Assembly (NCBI GenBank): GCA_037133475.1
Contig: JBAXOB010000016.1
Coordinates: 1 to 64,000, forward strand
Direction of reading: 5' to 3'
Length of the DNA stretch: 64,000 nucleotides
Source of the DNA: CAIVAT01 sp037133475
GTDB taxonomy: Bacteria; Bacteroidota; Bacteroidia; Bacteroidales; FEN-979
Below, piece after piece: positions 56,433 through 64,000 of the stretch (position 1 is the first letter of the stretch; each line of letters begins with the position of its first letter). The notes under the pieces are model-generated. The model was not told the DNA's origin and did not search any database. It worked only from the letters and a program-made list of their open reading frames with translations. A program made the translations under genes and the position numbers.

Positions 56433-57902
56433 TTATGATTTAACTATGTTATCATTGTGAAAAATTCCCCGGACAATCTCCCGGTCATCAAAGGGATGCC
56501 TGACCCCTTTGATCTCCTGGTAGGTTTCATGTCCCTTTCCCGCAACCAGAATGATATCGCCCGGTTTTGCCAGTGCACAGGCAGTTTTGATGGCTTCCAG
56601 GCGGTTTACAATGACCAGCACCTTGTGTGACTGGTGCATTTCGACCCCCTTTACCATATCGTCAAGGATCGCCTGAGGCTCTTCATTCCTGGGGTTATCA
56701 GAGGTCAGTATCACCCTGTTGCTGAGATTGCAGGCAATCCCTGCCATCACCGGCCGTTTGGCTGCATCACGGTTGCCGCCGGCACCAACAACCGTAATCA
56801 GCTGTTCATTGTTCCCCCTGATTGAATTGATGGTTTCCAGGACATTTTTCAGGGCATCGGGGGTGTGGGCATAATCAATGATGGCGGTGATATTGTCTGA
56901 AGACCTGATATAGTTGAACCTGCCATCCACCGGTTCCAGCCGGCTGAGGATGGTCACCACCTCTGTTTTCGCCTGTCCCAGCAGCATGGCGGCGGCATAT
57001 ACGGCAAGGAGATTGCTGGCATTGAAGTTCCCGATCAGTTTGAACCATGCTTCCAGTCCGTCCATGCTGAGGTGAAGCCCCTCGAATTCGTTTTCCAGGA
57101 TCCTGCACCTGAAATCGGCCATCGACTGGAGGCTGAAGGTGTATTTTGAAGCAACGCTGTTCTGGATCATCACCCTGCCGTTCCTGTCATCGCGGTTAAC
57201 GAGGGCGAAAGCCTCCGCCGGCAAATGGTCGAAAAAGCGCTTCTTGGCCTGAAGGTAGGCGTCGAAGGTTTTGTGGTAGTCGAGGTGGTCGTGCGTCAGG
57301 TTGGTGAAGATGGCGCCCCTGAAGGTGAGGCCGGCGATGCGTTGCTGGTCGACGGCATGGGATGACACCTCCATGAAACAGTATTCGCAGCCCTCCTGCA
57401 CCATGGCCGCAAGCAGGGCATTAAGACTGACCGGATCGGGTGTGGTATGGGTTGCCGGGACCTCCGAGTTGTTTACCTTGTTAATAATGGTAGAGATCAA
57501 CCCGGCGCCAAATCCCAGGCCGAGAAAAAGTTGGTGAAGGAGCGTTACGATGGTGGTCTTGCCGTTGGTGCCGGTCACCCCGACCAGCTTCAGTTTCGCC
57601 GAGGGGTTGCCATAGTACCCTGAGGCGATAAGCCCCAACGCGTGATTGCTGTCATTGGCTGCGATATAGCAAACTCCCTCTTTCAGTTCCTTCGGGAGCG
57701 CTTCGCAAACAATGGCGGCGGCTCCGTTCAGCAACGCTTTTTCAATGAAATCATGTCCGTCGGAGGTGGTTCCCCTGACGGCAAAAAACAGGTTTCCCGG
57801 TATCACCCTGCGTGAATCGAACTGCAGCCCGGTGATGGTCATGCCGGTTGGCCCTGAAACACTCACGGCAGCGATAAGATCGATGATATGGGTTAACTTC
57901 AT
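56433..57902 (-). CDS. murE: UDP-MurNAc-tripeptide ligase MurE
   Basis: 489 residues. It adds the third amino acid (diaminopimelate or lysine) to UDP-MurNAc-dipeptide. Visible are FDSRRVIPGNLFFA, the ATP-binding GVTGTNGKTTIVTLLHQ (near residue 112), TTPDPVSLNALLA, and DYAHTPDALKNVL. The C-terminal TSDNPRNEEP carries the DNPR sequence associated with meso-diaminopimelate binding. It overlaps the ftsI stop by 1 base, showing tight coupling. Confidence 0.95.
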   Translation of the reverse strand: MKLTHIIDLIAAVSVSGPTGMTITGLQFDSRRVIPGNLFFAVRGTTSDGHDFIEKALLNGAAAIVCEALPKELKEGVCYIAANDSNHALGLIASGYYGNPSAKLKLVGVTGTNGKTTIVTLLHQLFLGLGFGAGLISTIINKVNNSEVPATHTTPDPVSLNALLAAMVQEGCEYCFMEVSSHAVDQQRIAGLTFRGAIFTNLTHDHLDYHKTFDAYLQAKKRFFDHLPAEAFALVNRDDRNGRVMIQNSVASKYTFSLQSMADFRCRILENEFEGLHLSMDGLEAWFKLIGNFNASNLLAVYAAAMLLGQAKTEVVTILSRLEPVDGRFNYIRSSDNITAIIDYAHTPDALKNVLETINSIRGNNEQLITVVGAGGNRDAAKRPVMAGIACNLSNRVILTSDNPRNEEPQAILDDMVKGVEMHQSHKVLVIVNRLEAIKTACALAKPGDIILVAGKGHETYQEIKGVRHPFDDREIVRGIFHNDNIVKS

Positions 57903-60049
57903 CAGGCCTGGGGTTTTGGTTTATCCTGTTTCAGCTGAAGGTTGATCACAACCGGCATTCCTTTTGTAATTCTCAGTCCGGGGTTGATCGACTGGCTGAC
58001 GACCGTTCCCCTGCCGCTGACCAGCACATTGAGACCCAATGATTCCAGCATGAACAGTGCATCTTTCAGCCCCATGCCGCATACATCGGGCATGATGCCC
58101 CTGGAAACGGAGGCCGGGGCCAGCACGATTTTATCGCCCGATACCACGGGATGTCCCCAGGTCGCCTGGGCGGTTTCAGCATGGGTTGACATGCCAAGGA
58201 CGGTATAGGCATCTTCCAGTTCTTTGATATAGCCCGACTGTGCAAAGGGGATCGGGGAGGAGACGCTGTCGCGCGGCAGGGGAATCATGATGTCGGGACG
58301 AATGGCGTAAAGCCGGTCGGACAATTCGCGGAAGACGGGCGCTGCGACCGCACCGCCATAATATTTTCCTTTTCTCGGGTTGACGATCACCACGATCATG
58401 GAATATTTGGGATTGTCGGCCGGGAAGTAGCCTACGAATGATCCCTTGTACTGCACCTGTTTTGTGCCCTGCCGGTATCCCTTGTTGCCTGCAGCGATCT
58501 GGCAGGTACCCGTCTTTCCTGCAATTTTATAGTTGGGCGATTTTATGGAAGCACCCGTACCTTCCGTGACGACCCCCTCCAGCATGACCTTTGCCTTCTG
58601 GATGGCAGCCGGGGAGACGATTCTCGGGTTGATCACCACGGGGTTAAAACGCTGGACAAGCTGTCCGTTGCGCCTGATTTCACGGACAAACAGCGGTTTG
58701 ACCATCACCCCGTTGTTGGCCACGGCATTGTACATGGCCAGCAGGTGGATGGGGGCAAGCGAGATCTCATAGCCGATCGACATCCAGGGTAACGAAAGGG
58801 CCGACCAGTATTTACTCTTGGTGGTTTTAATATAGGGTGCCCCCTCCCCGGCGATCTGCAGGCCGAGAGGCCTGTTGATCCCAATCCTGTATAGCCCGTC
58901 GATATATTTTTGCGGGGCATCGGCATAGGCGGCATAGATCATTTTTGAGGTGCCGACATTCGATGATTTTTCAAAAACCTGCTGGGCTGTGATGACGCCA
59001 AGGCCATGGTGTGAATCCTCCATCTTGCGACCGTAGAAGGTGGTGGTCCCACCGGAACAGTTCACCGGGGTGGTCAGTTCGATCTTGTTGTCGTCGAGCG
59101 CCACCAGGAACGATGCCAGTTTGAAGGTTGAACCGGTCTCCTGGCTTTCGCCGATGGCATAATTGAAGATCTCCTCGTAGGTTCCTTTTTTTGTGCGTCC
59201 AAGATTGGCCATGGCCTTGAGATAGCCCGTTTTAACCTCCATCAGGATCACGCAACCGTGGTCGGCGCTGTCGGCGATAAGTTCTTTCCGGAGCGAAGAT
59301 TCGGCAAGGTCCTGGAGGTTCACATCGAGGGTGGTCACAATATCATCGCCATTCTGGGGCTCCACCTGGCTTTCAGGGTCTACAGGAAGCCAGGCCTGGC
59401 CTCCGATACGACGCATCAGGCGCTGTCCATTGACCCCCTGCATGCTTTTTGTGAAAGAGCCCTCCAGCCCTACGAATACCTTCTTGGCTCCTTCGCCGCT
59501 TTCATAACCGATGATGCGCCTTGCCAGCGATTTATAGGGGAGTTCGCGCTGATACTGGGCAATTACGATGAGCCCTCCTTTGAATTTCCCCCTTTTGAAA
59601 ATGGGGAACTGACGCATTTTATTGAGCTGCGGGTAGGTGACATCCCGCTGGATGAGCAGGTAACGGTTTTCATTCCGGCGACCCTCCCATAACATGTCTT
59701 TATAGGAAGAGGGCGTTCTGTCCCTGAACAATCGGGATAGGCACGCCGAAAGGGAGTCGACATTCTTGGAAAAAACCTCGTCGGTGATGGAGTCGGTGAC
59801 AATATCCATCCTGACCTCAAAATTGGGTATCGAAACTGCCAGCAGACTGCCATCGTCGGCCAGGATGTTTCCCCTGATCGCCTCCAGTTCAAACAGGTGG
59901 ATCTCCTGTTTTTTGGCCATGTCCAGGAACTGCTTTTTCTCGAACTGCTGGATCATCACCACCCTGGCGATGATAAATATGCCAAAGAGCAATACCAGGA
60001 GGTACACCATATATACACGGATCAATATGTCCTTCTTGATATCTTTCAT
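57902..60049 (-). CDS. ftsI: FtsI/PBP3-type penicillin-binding protein with PASTA domain
   Basis: 715-residue class B transpeptidase of the division septum. A short cytoplasmic start and one transmembrane segment (VYMVYLLVLLFGIFIIARVV) lead into the dimerisation domain. The transpeptidase catalytic motifs are SXXK in ETGSTFKLAS (nucleophile Ser), SSN in FEKSSNVGTSK, and KTGT in IAGKTGTCQ. A C-terminal PASTA domain (DVCGMGLKDALFMLESLGL) follows, a common addition in this phylum. It is 4 bp after ftsL. Confidence 0.94.
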   Translation of the reverse strand: MKDIKKDILIRVYMVYLLVLLFGIFIIARVVMIQQFEKKQFLDMAKKQEIHLFELEAIRGNILADDGSLLAVSIPNFEVRMDIVTDSITDEVFSKNVDSLSACLSRLFRDRTPSSYKDMLWEGRRNENRYLLIQRDVTYPQLNKMRQFPIFKRGKFKGGLIVIAQYQRELPYKSLARRIIGYESGEGAKKVFVGLEGSFTKSMQGVNGQRLMRRIGGQAWLPVDPESQVEPQNGDDIVTTLDVNLQDLAESSLRKELIADSADHGCVILMEVKTGYLKAMANLGRTKKGTYEEIFNYAIGESQETGSTFKLASFLVALDDNKIELTTPVNCSGGTTTFYGRKMEDSHHGLGVITAQQVFEKSSNVGTSKMIYAAYADAPQKYIDGLYRIGINRPLGLQIAGEGAPYIKTTKSKYWSALSLPWMSIGYEISLAPIHLLAMYNAVANNGVMVKPLFVREIRRNGQLVQRFNPVVINPRIVSPAAIQKAKVMLEGVVTEGTGASIKSPNYKIAGKTGTCQIAAGNKGYRQGTKQVQYKGSFVGYFPADNPKYSMIVVIVNPRKGKYYGGAVAAPVFRELSDRLYAIRPDIMIPLPRDSVSSPIPFAQSGYIKELEDAYTVLGMSTHAETAQATWGHPVVSGDKIVLAPASVSRGIMPDVCGMGLKDALFMLESLGLNVLVSGRGTVVSQSINPGLRITKGMPVVINLQLKQDKPKPQA

Positions 60050-60053
60050 CCGT

Positions 60054-60533
60054 TTATTTACCCTTGGATTTTAGTGCATCGCCCGAATAAAGGATCTTAT
60101 AGGGAGGCATGGTTGTTTCCTTAAGCCCGAGGAGCTGTGCGCGCTTGGCGATTTCCGACTGGCGCCCCTGGAACATCAGGACCGATTTCGTGGTGATATA
60201 CTGGTAGCGCAACTCCTTCAGCTCATTTTTGGTACGTTCGATGCTTTTAATCTTCTTCTCATTATAATAGGTGTTGCCGATATAGATCATGGCGAGCAAC
60301 CCCAGGTAGAGAATATACAGCAGGTTCCCCGTAACCCATTCCTTTGAAAGGTAATCGCCACCCAGGAGATCCTGAATGGCTTTTTTGCTTTTGTTGACCT
60401 TTTTCACAGGTTTGAGAGCTGCACCCGCCTCAGGCTGATCCGCGGTCTTCTCCCCGGCGACGGTTTGCCCGTTTTCAGGAGAAATTCCCATGGGAGCTTC
60501 AGTTTCTTCGGTATATCTCAGGTTCTCTTTCAC
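60054..60533 (-). CDS. ftsL: FtsL-like cell division protein
   Basis: 159-residue bitopic protein between rsmH and ftsI, the fixed position of FtsL. A long polar N-tail (rich in Glu, Pro and Lys) precedes one transmembrane segment (NLLYILYLGLLAMIYIG, about 69-87) and a short coiled coil (EKKIKSIERTKNELKELRY). Similarity to E. coli FtsL is negligible, and the Bacteroidota family is longer at the N-terminus; the call rests on topology and synteny. Confidence 0.85.
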   Translation of the reverse strand: MKENLRYTEETEAPMGISPENGQTVAGEKTADQPEAGAALKPVKKVNKSKKAIQDLLGGDYLSKEWVTGNLLYILYLGLLAMIYIGNTYYNEKKIKSIERTKNELKELRYQYITTKSVLMFQGRQSEIAKRAQLLGLKETTMPPYKILYSGDALKSKGK

Positions 60534-60535
60534 CG

Positions 60536-61432
60536 TTATATTTTTTCGGCGACCCGCATCTTTGCGCTGCGGGCACGGCTGTTTTCTTCAATTTCGGCTG
60601 CGGGCGGCACAACGGCCTTCCGCGTAATCACCTGCAATGGGGCCAGTACATTGCCATAAAAATCCTTCTCAATGGTCCCCTCAAAATTTCCGGCCCTGAA
60701 ATAGTTCTTTACCAGCTTGTCTTCGAGCGAATGGTAGGCGATCACCACAAACCGGCCGCCGGGTTTTAAGGCATTGGTGGCCTGTTTGAGGAACTCGCGC
60801 AGGGCATCCATCTCCTGGTTTACCTCGATGCGCAACGCCTGGAAAAGCTGTGCCTGGTATTTGAATTCCTTACCCCGTTCGGCACAGGTATTGGCAATTT
60901 CCTTCAGGGCGGAGGTGGTTTCAATGAACTTTAGCTTTCTCGTCTCCACGATGCGCGATGCCAGTTTCCGGGCATTCCTGATCTCGCCGTAGGCAAAAAG
61001 CAGGTCGCGCAGGTTTTCCTCACTGTAATGGTTCACGATATCTTTTGCCGTCTGTTTCTTTTTCTGATCCATCCGCATGTCGAGCACACCGTCGAACCGG
61101 GTTGAAAACCCCCGGTCGGGCTGGTCAATCTGGTGCCAGGAGATGCCCAGGTCGGCAAGGATGCCGTCGACCGATTCGGCATGATGCAGTTTAAGGAAGT
61201 TTCTCAGGAACCTGAAGTTGCTGTTTACCATGACCAGTCGGGGATCGTCGATCCTGTTTTTAATCGCCTCTTCATCCTGGTCAAAGGCAATCAGTTTGCC
61301 ATCCGCCATCTTGCCAAGCATCTCCTTCGAATGGCCGCCGCCTCCATAGGTGGCATCTACATACACCCCGCCCGGCCTGATGGCCAGCGCTTCGATGCTT
61401 TCGTGCAGCAGAACACTTTTGTGATAGATCAT
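60536..61432 (-). CDS. rsmH: 16S rRNA (cytosine1402-N4)-methyltransferase
   Basis: 298 residues (formerly MraW). SAM-binding ATYGGGGHSKEML near residue 30, DQPDRGFSTRFDGVLDMRMD with the conserved FDGVLDMRM and RFVVIAYHSLEDKLVK are readable. Normal length and start (MIYHKSVLLHESIEAL). It lies 12 bp after mraZ, second gene of the operon. Confidence 0.95.
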   Translation of the reverse strand: MIYHKSVLLHESIEALAIRPGGVYVDATYGGGGHSKEMLGKMADGKLIAFDQDEEAIKNRIDDPRLVMVNSNFRFLRNFLKLHHAESVDGILADLGISWHQIDQPDRGFSTRFDGVLDMRMDQKKKQTAKDIVNHYSEENLRDLLFAYGEIRNARKLASRIVETRKLKFIETTSALKEIANTCAERGKEFKYQAQLFQALRIEVNQEMDALREFLKQATNALKPGGRFVVIAYHSLEDKLVKNYFRAGNFEGTIEKDFYGNVLAPLQVITRKAVVPPAAEIEENSRARSAKMRVAEKI

Positions 61433-61444
61433 GACCGGTTTATA

Positions 61445-61900
61445 TTATTCCTGTTTACCCATTACCTTTTCCGCCAGCTTCGAATACTCCTCCGAACTCA
61501 TCGACATCATCTTCCGGTAGGCGGCCTTATCCCACAATTCAATGCGGTTTCCGAAGGCGAATAAAATGACCTCCTTGTCGATCGAGGCATGGGGAATCAG
61601 TATTTTCGGGATGACAACCCTGCTCTGGCTGTCAAGCAACAGCACATTCGCCCCATTGTTAAATTCCCTTTTAAACCTGCGGTTCTCCTCAACAAAATCA
61701 TTGAGTTTGTTTACCGAACTGCTGATCTCGTTCCAAACATCCATGGGATAGATCACCAGGCAGCCTTCGAAACCACGGTTGATGACAAACTTTTCCTGGA
61801 ACTCGGGAGCAAGCTGTTTTTTCAACGCAGACGGAAAGATGATACGGCCTTTGTCGTCCAGTTTACATTCAAATTCACCGATCAGATTTGTTGTTGCCAC
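61445..61900 (-). CDS. mraZ: Transcriptional regulator MraZ
   Basis: 151 residues from GTG 61900. Two SpoVT/AbrB-like domains, LIGEFECKLDDKGRIIFPSAL and NVLLLDSQSRVVIPKILIPHA, each carry the DxxGR-like or DSQSR loop. MraZ binds repeats upstream of its own operon and lowers dcw expression in studied bacteria. The frame is open to an ATG at 61963, but that would put the coding start inside the operator-like repeats; GTG 61900 gives the canonical VATTNLIGEFEC start. First gene of the dcw operon. Confidence 0.92.
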   Translation of the reverse strand: MATTNLIGEFECKLDDKGRIIFPSALKKQLAPEFQEKFVINRGFEGCLVIYPMDVWNEISSSVNKLNDFVEENRRFKREFNNGANVLLLDSQSRVVIPKILIPHASIDKEVILFAFGNRIELWDKAAYRKMMSMSSEEYSKLAEKVMGKQE

Positions 61901-61937
61901 ATGCACTTTATTTCGACGGTAAATATAGGTAATAAAT

Positions 61938-61963
61938 CTCCACTTTGCTCCACTTTGCTCCAC
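61938..61963 (-). promoter_or_regulatory. MraZ-box-like triple repeat
   Basis: Minus-strand GTGGAGCAAA is repeated with exact 10-bp spacing (two full units and a third GTGGAG). This is the layout of known MraZ operators (TGGGN repeated every 10 bp, or AAAGTGG-type units in mycoplasmas). It lies 38 bp upstream of the mraZ GTG. A TTATCAACA sequence (61964-61972), one base off a DnaA box, adjoins it; that may be chance. Confidence 0.75.
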
Positions 61964-62177
61964 TGTTGATAACTTTTTTTGGCCGGGAAGCTTTTTACAG
62001 CTTTTATTGGCTTTTCAGATGGGCTGGAAATCAGGGAAGAAGCTAAAGCGGAGGGGAATGGGCAAAGATTGGCGTGGATATCATGACTCCACTTGCATGC
62101 GGATCATCACGACAAGAAAACAGGGACCGGAAGGTTACCGGAAAGGAGGATAATCGTGGTCGTAATGGCTTTTCCGA

Positions 62178-64000
62178 TCAGGGGTGCGTCACCACCAGTT
62201 TGCCGGTTGAACATCCGCAGCGGATGAGGTAAAGCCCGGCAGGGAGGGAAGTGGTGGAAAGGGTGATCTTCCCGGGAAAAGGCAGGTCGATGATCAGCCG
62301 GCCCACTATATTCCGGATAAGGATCCTGGATTCAGGTTCAGGGACCCCTCCTCCCTGAGTGGTTAACGCGGGCCCGTCATAGGAGATGGTAACCCGTTTG
62401 TCGGCAGGATTCGGGGTGACCACCAGTTTCTGAACCGGGAGATCGGGGTAAACGGTCAACCCGTCAAGCGACCGTTTGCTGATGTAATTCAATCCCCCGG
62501 AATAATTCCCCGTGATGAGATCCCAGGAGGCGCCATCGGTGAGATGGCCGATCGCTGGGGAGGTCTGCCAGCCGAAAACAGAATCCCATGGCTTTGCGGA
62601 GAGCCATTCGAACAGCCCGGTCGTGTCGGCAAATTTCCCGGCCAGGTTGTGATCGATGCCGGTGTAAAAATGAATGCGACCCTCATCCGATCCTGAAAGC
62701 AGGAGGGTATGCCCGTTTGGTAACCTGAAAAAGCAGGGCGTGCTGAAGCCGTTATAGGAAAGGTTGTAGTTGGTAACGTTGATTTTGCCCAGGCTGTCGG
62801 TAACAAGGGTAAAGGCAGGATTTGCGCTGGTGCCGGTATTGGAATAGTAGTTGATATTCCCGTTTTGCTCGCCGATGATGAGGTCGGGTTTGTTATCCTT
62901 GTCAAGATCGAACAACTGAGGCGCACTGTAATCACCAACGTCAATACCTTTGTAATGCAACACGGGCGCCCCGAAAACCGGCACTACTGAACGTGTTATG
63001 GTTGGGAAAAGGATGAGGGTGCCGTCGGAATTGCCGATCAGCAGGTCGGGGATCCCGTCGCCGTTCAGGTCGCCGAAGGCCGGGTAGGCCCCGCGCAGGC
63101 GAAGCGAGGATATCCCCGCAAGGTCATCGGTAACAAGGGTAAACACAGGGGCTGTAGCTGTGCCGGTATTCCTGTAATAGGCAATCTTCGAGGTATAAAC
63201 CGAATGAAGGACTGCCTGGTAATAGTAGGAGGAGTCGTAAAATCCGTCATTGCCGACAAACAGGTCGGGCAAACCGTCACCGTCGAAATCGAACAGTACC
63301 GGGTGGGAGGCGGAACCAAAGTCGAGCATCTGGTCGATGAAAAGCCGTTTGGTCCGGAATTCAAATTTCGGATGGGTAAGGGAGCCCGTGTTTTTATAAA
63401 ACCAGACACAGTTGAAATTGTCGGCCGTGACCAGGTTCGGATCAAAAGGGGAGACTACCAGGTCCTTCAGCCCGTCGTTGTCGATGTCGATCATCGAAAC
63501 AGCCGGAAATGAAAAGAGGTGCACGGGATCGGTCGCCGAAGGGAACAGCGAATCCTGGGCAACCATGAAGGCCGAGTCCCGCGTGCCCCCGTTGGTCAGG
63601 GCAATCAGCCCGGGATAGTCGACATCTCCAACCACAAGGTCCTGCAGGCCGTCGCCATTGAGGTCGGTGGCCAGCATCGTGGAACCTGTATGTCGCTGGT
63701 TCCGCACCGGGTTTGCAGGCAACGGGTTTCGGAAATCGCCGGGTGCTGCAAGGGAATCCAGGTAAGGGCAGGGAACATTTAACTGAATATGGTTGCCGCT
63801 TTCGCTCTCCTTGAATTTTCCCCAGCAATGGTCGATCAAATTAAAGTCGAGACTGTCGCAGGTGCCATATTTTTCCATCGACAGGTTTTTATGATACTCG
63901 ACAAACGAACCAAGACCGAAGAAGGTGAGCAGGTCCAGGTCGCCGTCGCCGTCGAGGTCGGCCAGCACGGGGTAGTCAACGCTGGTCACCAGGATCCCGA
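62178..64000 (-). CDS. FG-GAP/VCBS repeat protein with type IX sorting domain, 5' end missing
   Basis: At least 607 residues; the frame runs off the right edge, so the signal peptide is not seen. It contains at least six calcium-loop FG-GAP repeats of the form DLDGDGDLDLL, DLNGDGLQDLVVGD, DIDNDGLKDLVV, DFDGDGLPDLFVG, DLNGDGIPDLLIGN and DLDKDNKPDLIIGE, which suggest a beta-propeller. The last 85 residues (LVVTPNPADKRVTISYDG, then SLPAGLYLIRC and TGKLVVTHP) are a type A sorting domain for T9SS, so it is a surface or secreted protein. Substrate or partner is unknown. It is upstream of mraZ on the same strand but 277 bp away, so likely a separate unit. Confidence 0.9.
   Translation of the reverse strand, partial: GILVTSVDYPVLADLDGDGDLDLLTFFGLGSFVEYHKNLSMEKYGTCDSLDFNLIDHCWGKFKESESGNHIQLNVPCPYLDSLAAPGDFRNPLPANPVRNQRHTGSTMLATDLNGDGLQDLVVGDVDYPGLIALTNGGTRDSAFMVAQDSLFPSATDPVHLFSFPAVSMIDIDNDGLKDLVVSPFDPNLVTADNFNCVWFYKNTGSLTHPKFEFRTKRLFIDQMLDFGSASHPVLFDFDGDGLPDLFVGNDGFYDSSYYYQAVLHSVYTSKIAYYRNTGTATAPVFTLVTDDLAGISSLRLRGAYPAFGDLNGDGIPDLLIGNSDGTLILFPTITRSVVPVFGAPVLHYKGIDVGDYSAPQLFDLDKDNKPDLIIGEQNGNINYYSNTGTSANPAFTLVTDSLGKINVTNYNLSYNGFSTPCFFRLPNGHTLLLSGSDEGRIHFYTGIDHNLAGKFADTTGLFEWLSAKPWDSVFGWQTSPAIGHLTDGASWDLITGNYSGGLNYISKRSLDGLTVYPDLPVQKLVVTPNPADKRVTISYDGPALTTQGGGVPEPESRILIRNIVGRLIIDLPFPGKITLSTTSLPAGLYLIRCGCSTGKLVVTHP

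Noticed and set aside
61964..61972. DnaA box or replication origin near mraZ
   Set aside because: Only one TTATCAACA sequence, one base off consensus, with no cluster of boxes and no dnaA or dnaN nearby.

Overview
The window is a piece of a Bacteroidota chromosome, most likely from an uncultured Bacteroidales-like lineage. The evidence is the type IX secretion sorting domain at the right edge, a GldB-type lipoprotein, Bacteroidota-only families (DUF3822, the FtsL-like protein, the HsdR_N protein beside holA), and promoters of the TAnnTTTG type in several divergent intergenic regions. Coding density is high and most genes are housekeeping. No rRNA, tRNA, CRISPR array or prophage was recognised by eye.

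Layout. Positions 1-1630 hold no credible gene. They are a dense mosaic of repeats: nested hairpins, a 185-bp duplication and a 68-bp tandem array. From 1.66 to 10.9 kb the + strand carries trxB, purL, a short-chain dehydrogenase and two tandem long-chain acyl-CoA ligases. A minus-strand pair (AMP nucleosidase, holA) diverges from a + strand run (HsdR_N-type nuclease-like protein, MgtC-like membrane protein, DUF3822, rsmD). Then come a DUF2795 protein, a cobalamin adenosyltransferase, GTP-dependent PEP carboxykinase and an aspartate aminotransferase-like enzyme. Positions 21-29 kb hold a beta-barrel protein and a minus-strand group: alaS, AlkD-like protein, a one-module NRPS-like enzyme (A-PCP-TE) and a GNAT acetyltransferase. 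Positions 28.9-37.8 kb hold an M23 peptidase, MerR regulator, alkyltransferase-like protein, Mrp, an NfuA-like protein, NAD synthetase, a barrel protein, GldB and YifB. A REP-associated (Y1) transposase and a large unknown lipoprotein follow. Next come UbiA, a methyltransferase, an ABC ATPase, a heptose kinase and a geranylgeranyl-reductase-like enzyme.

The right quarter, 46.6-61.9 kb, is one continuous minus-strand division and cell-wall (dcw) operon: mraZ, rsmH, ftsL, ftsI, murE, mraY, murD, ftsW, murG-murC, ftsQ, ftsA, ftsZ, yqeY. Genes abut or overlap by a few bases, and an MraZ-box-like triple repeat lies upstream. Two things are abnormal. The murD slot holds only the C-terminal 182 codons, with the nucleotide-binding and ATP-binding parts missing. 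murG and murC are one uninterrupted 843-codon frame.

A second theme is small repeats invading genes. A GAATATT-type AT-rich repeat is translated in frame inside PurL. The Y1 transposase gene contains perfect palindromes and a 12-unit, 18-bp tandem array in its own coding frame. A dispersed hairpin element sits at the 3' end of the GNAT gene between two 62-bp copies of that gene's end. These, the NRPS-like/GNAT pair and the unknown lipoprotein are the best leads. I do not see a complete, clearly novel multi-gene defence or metabolic system.
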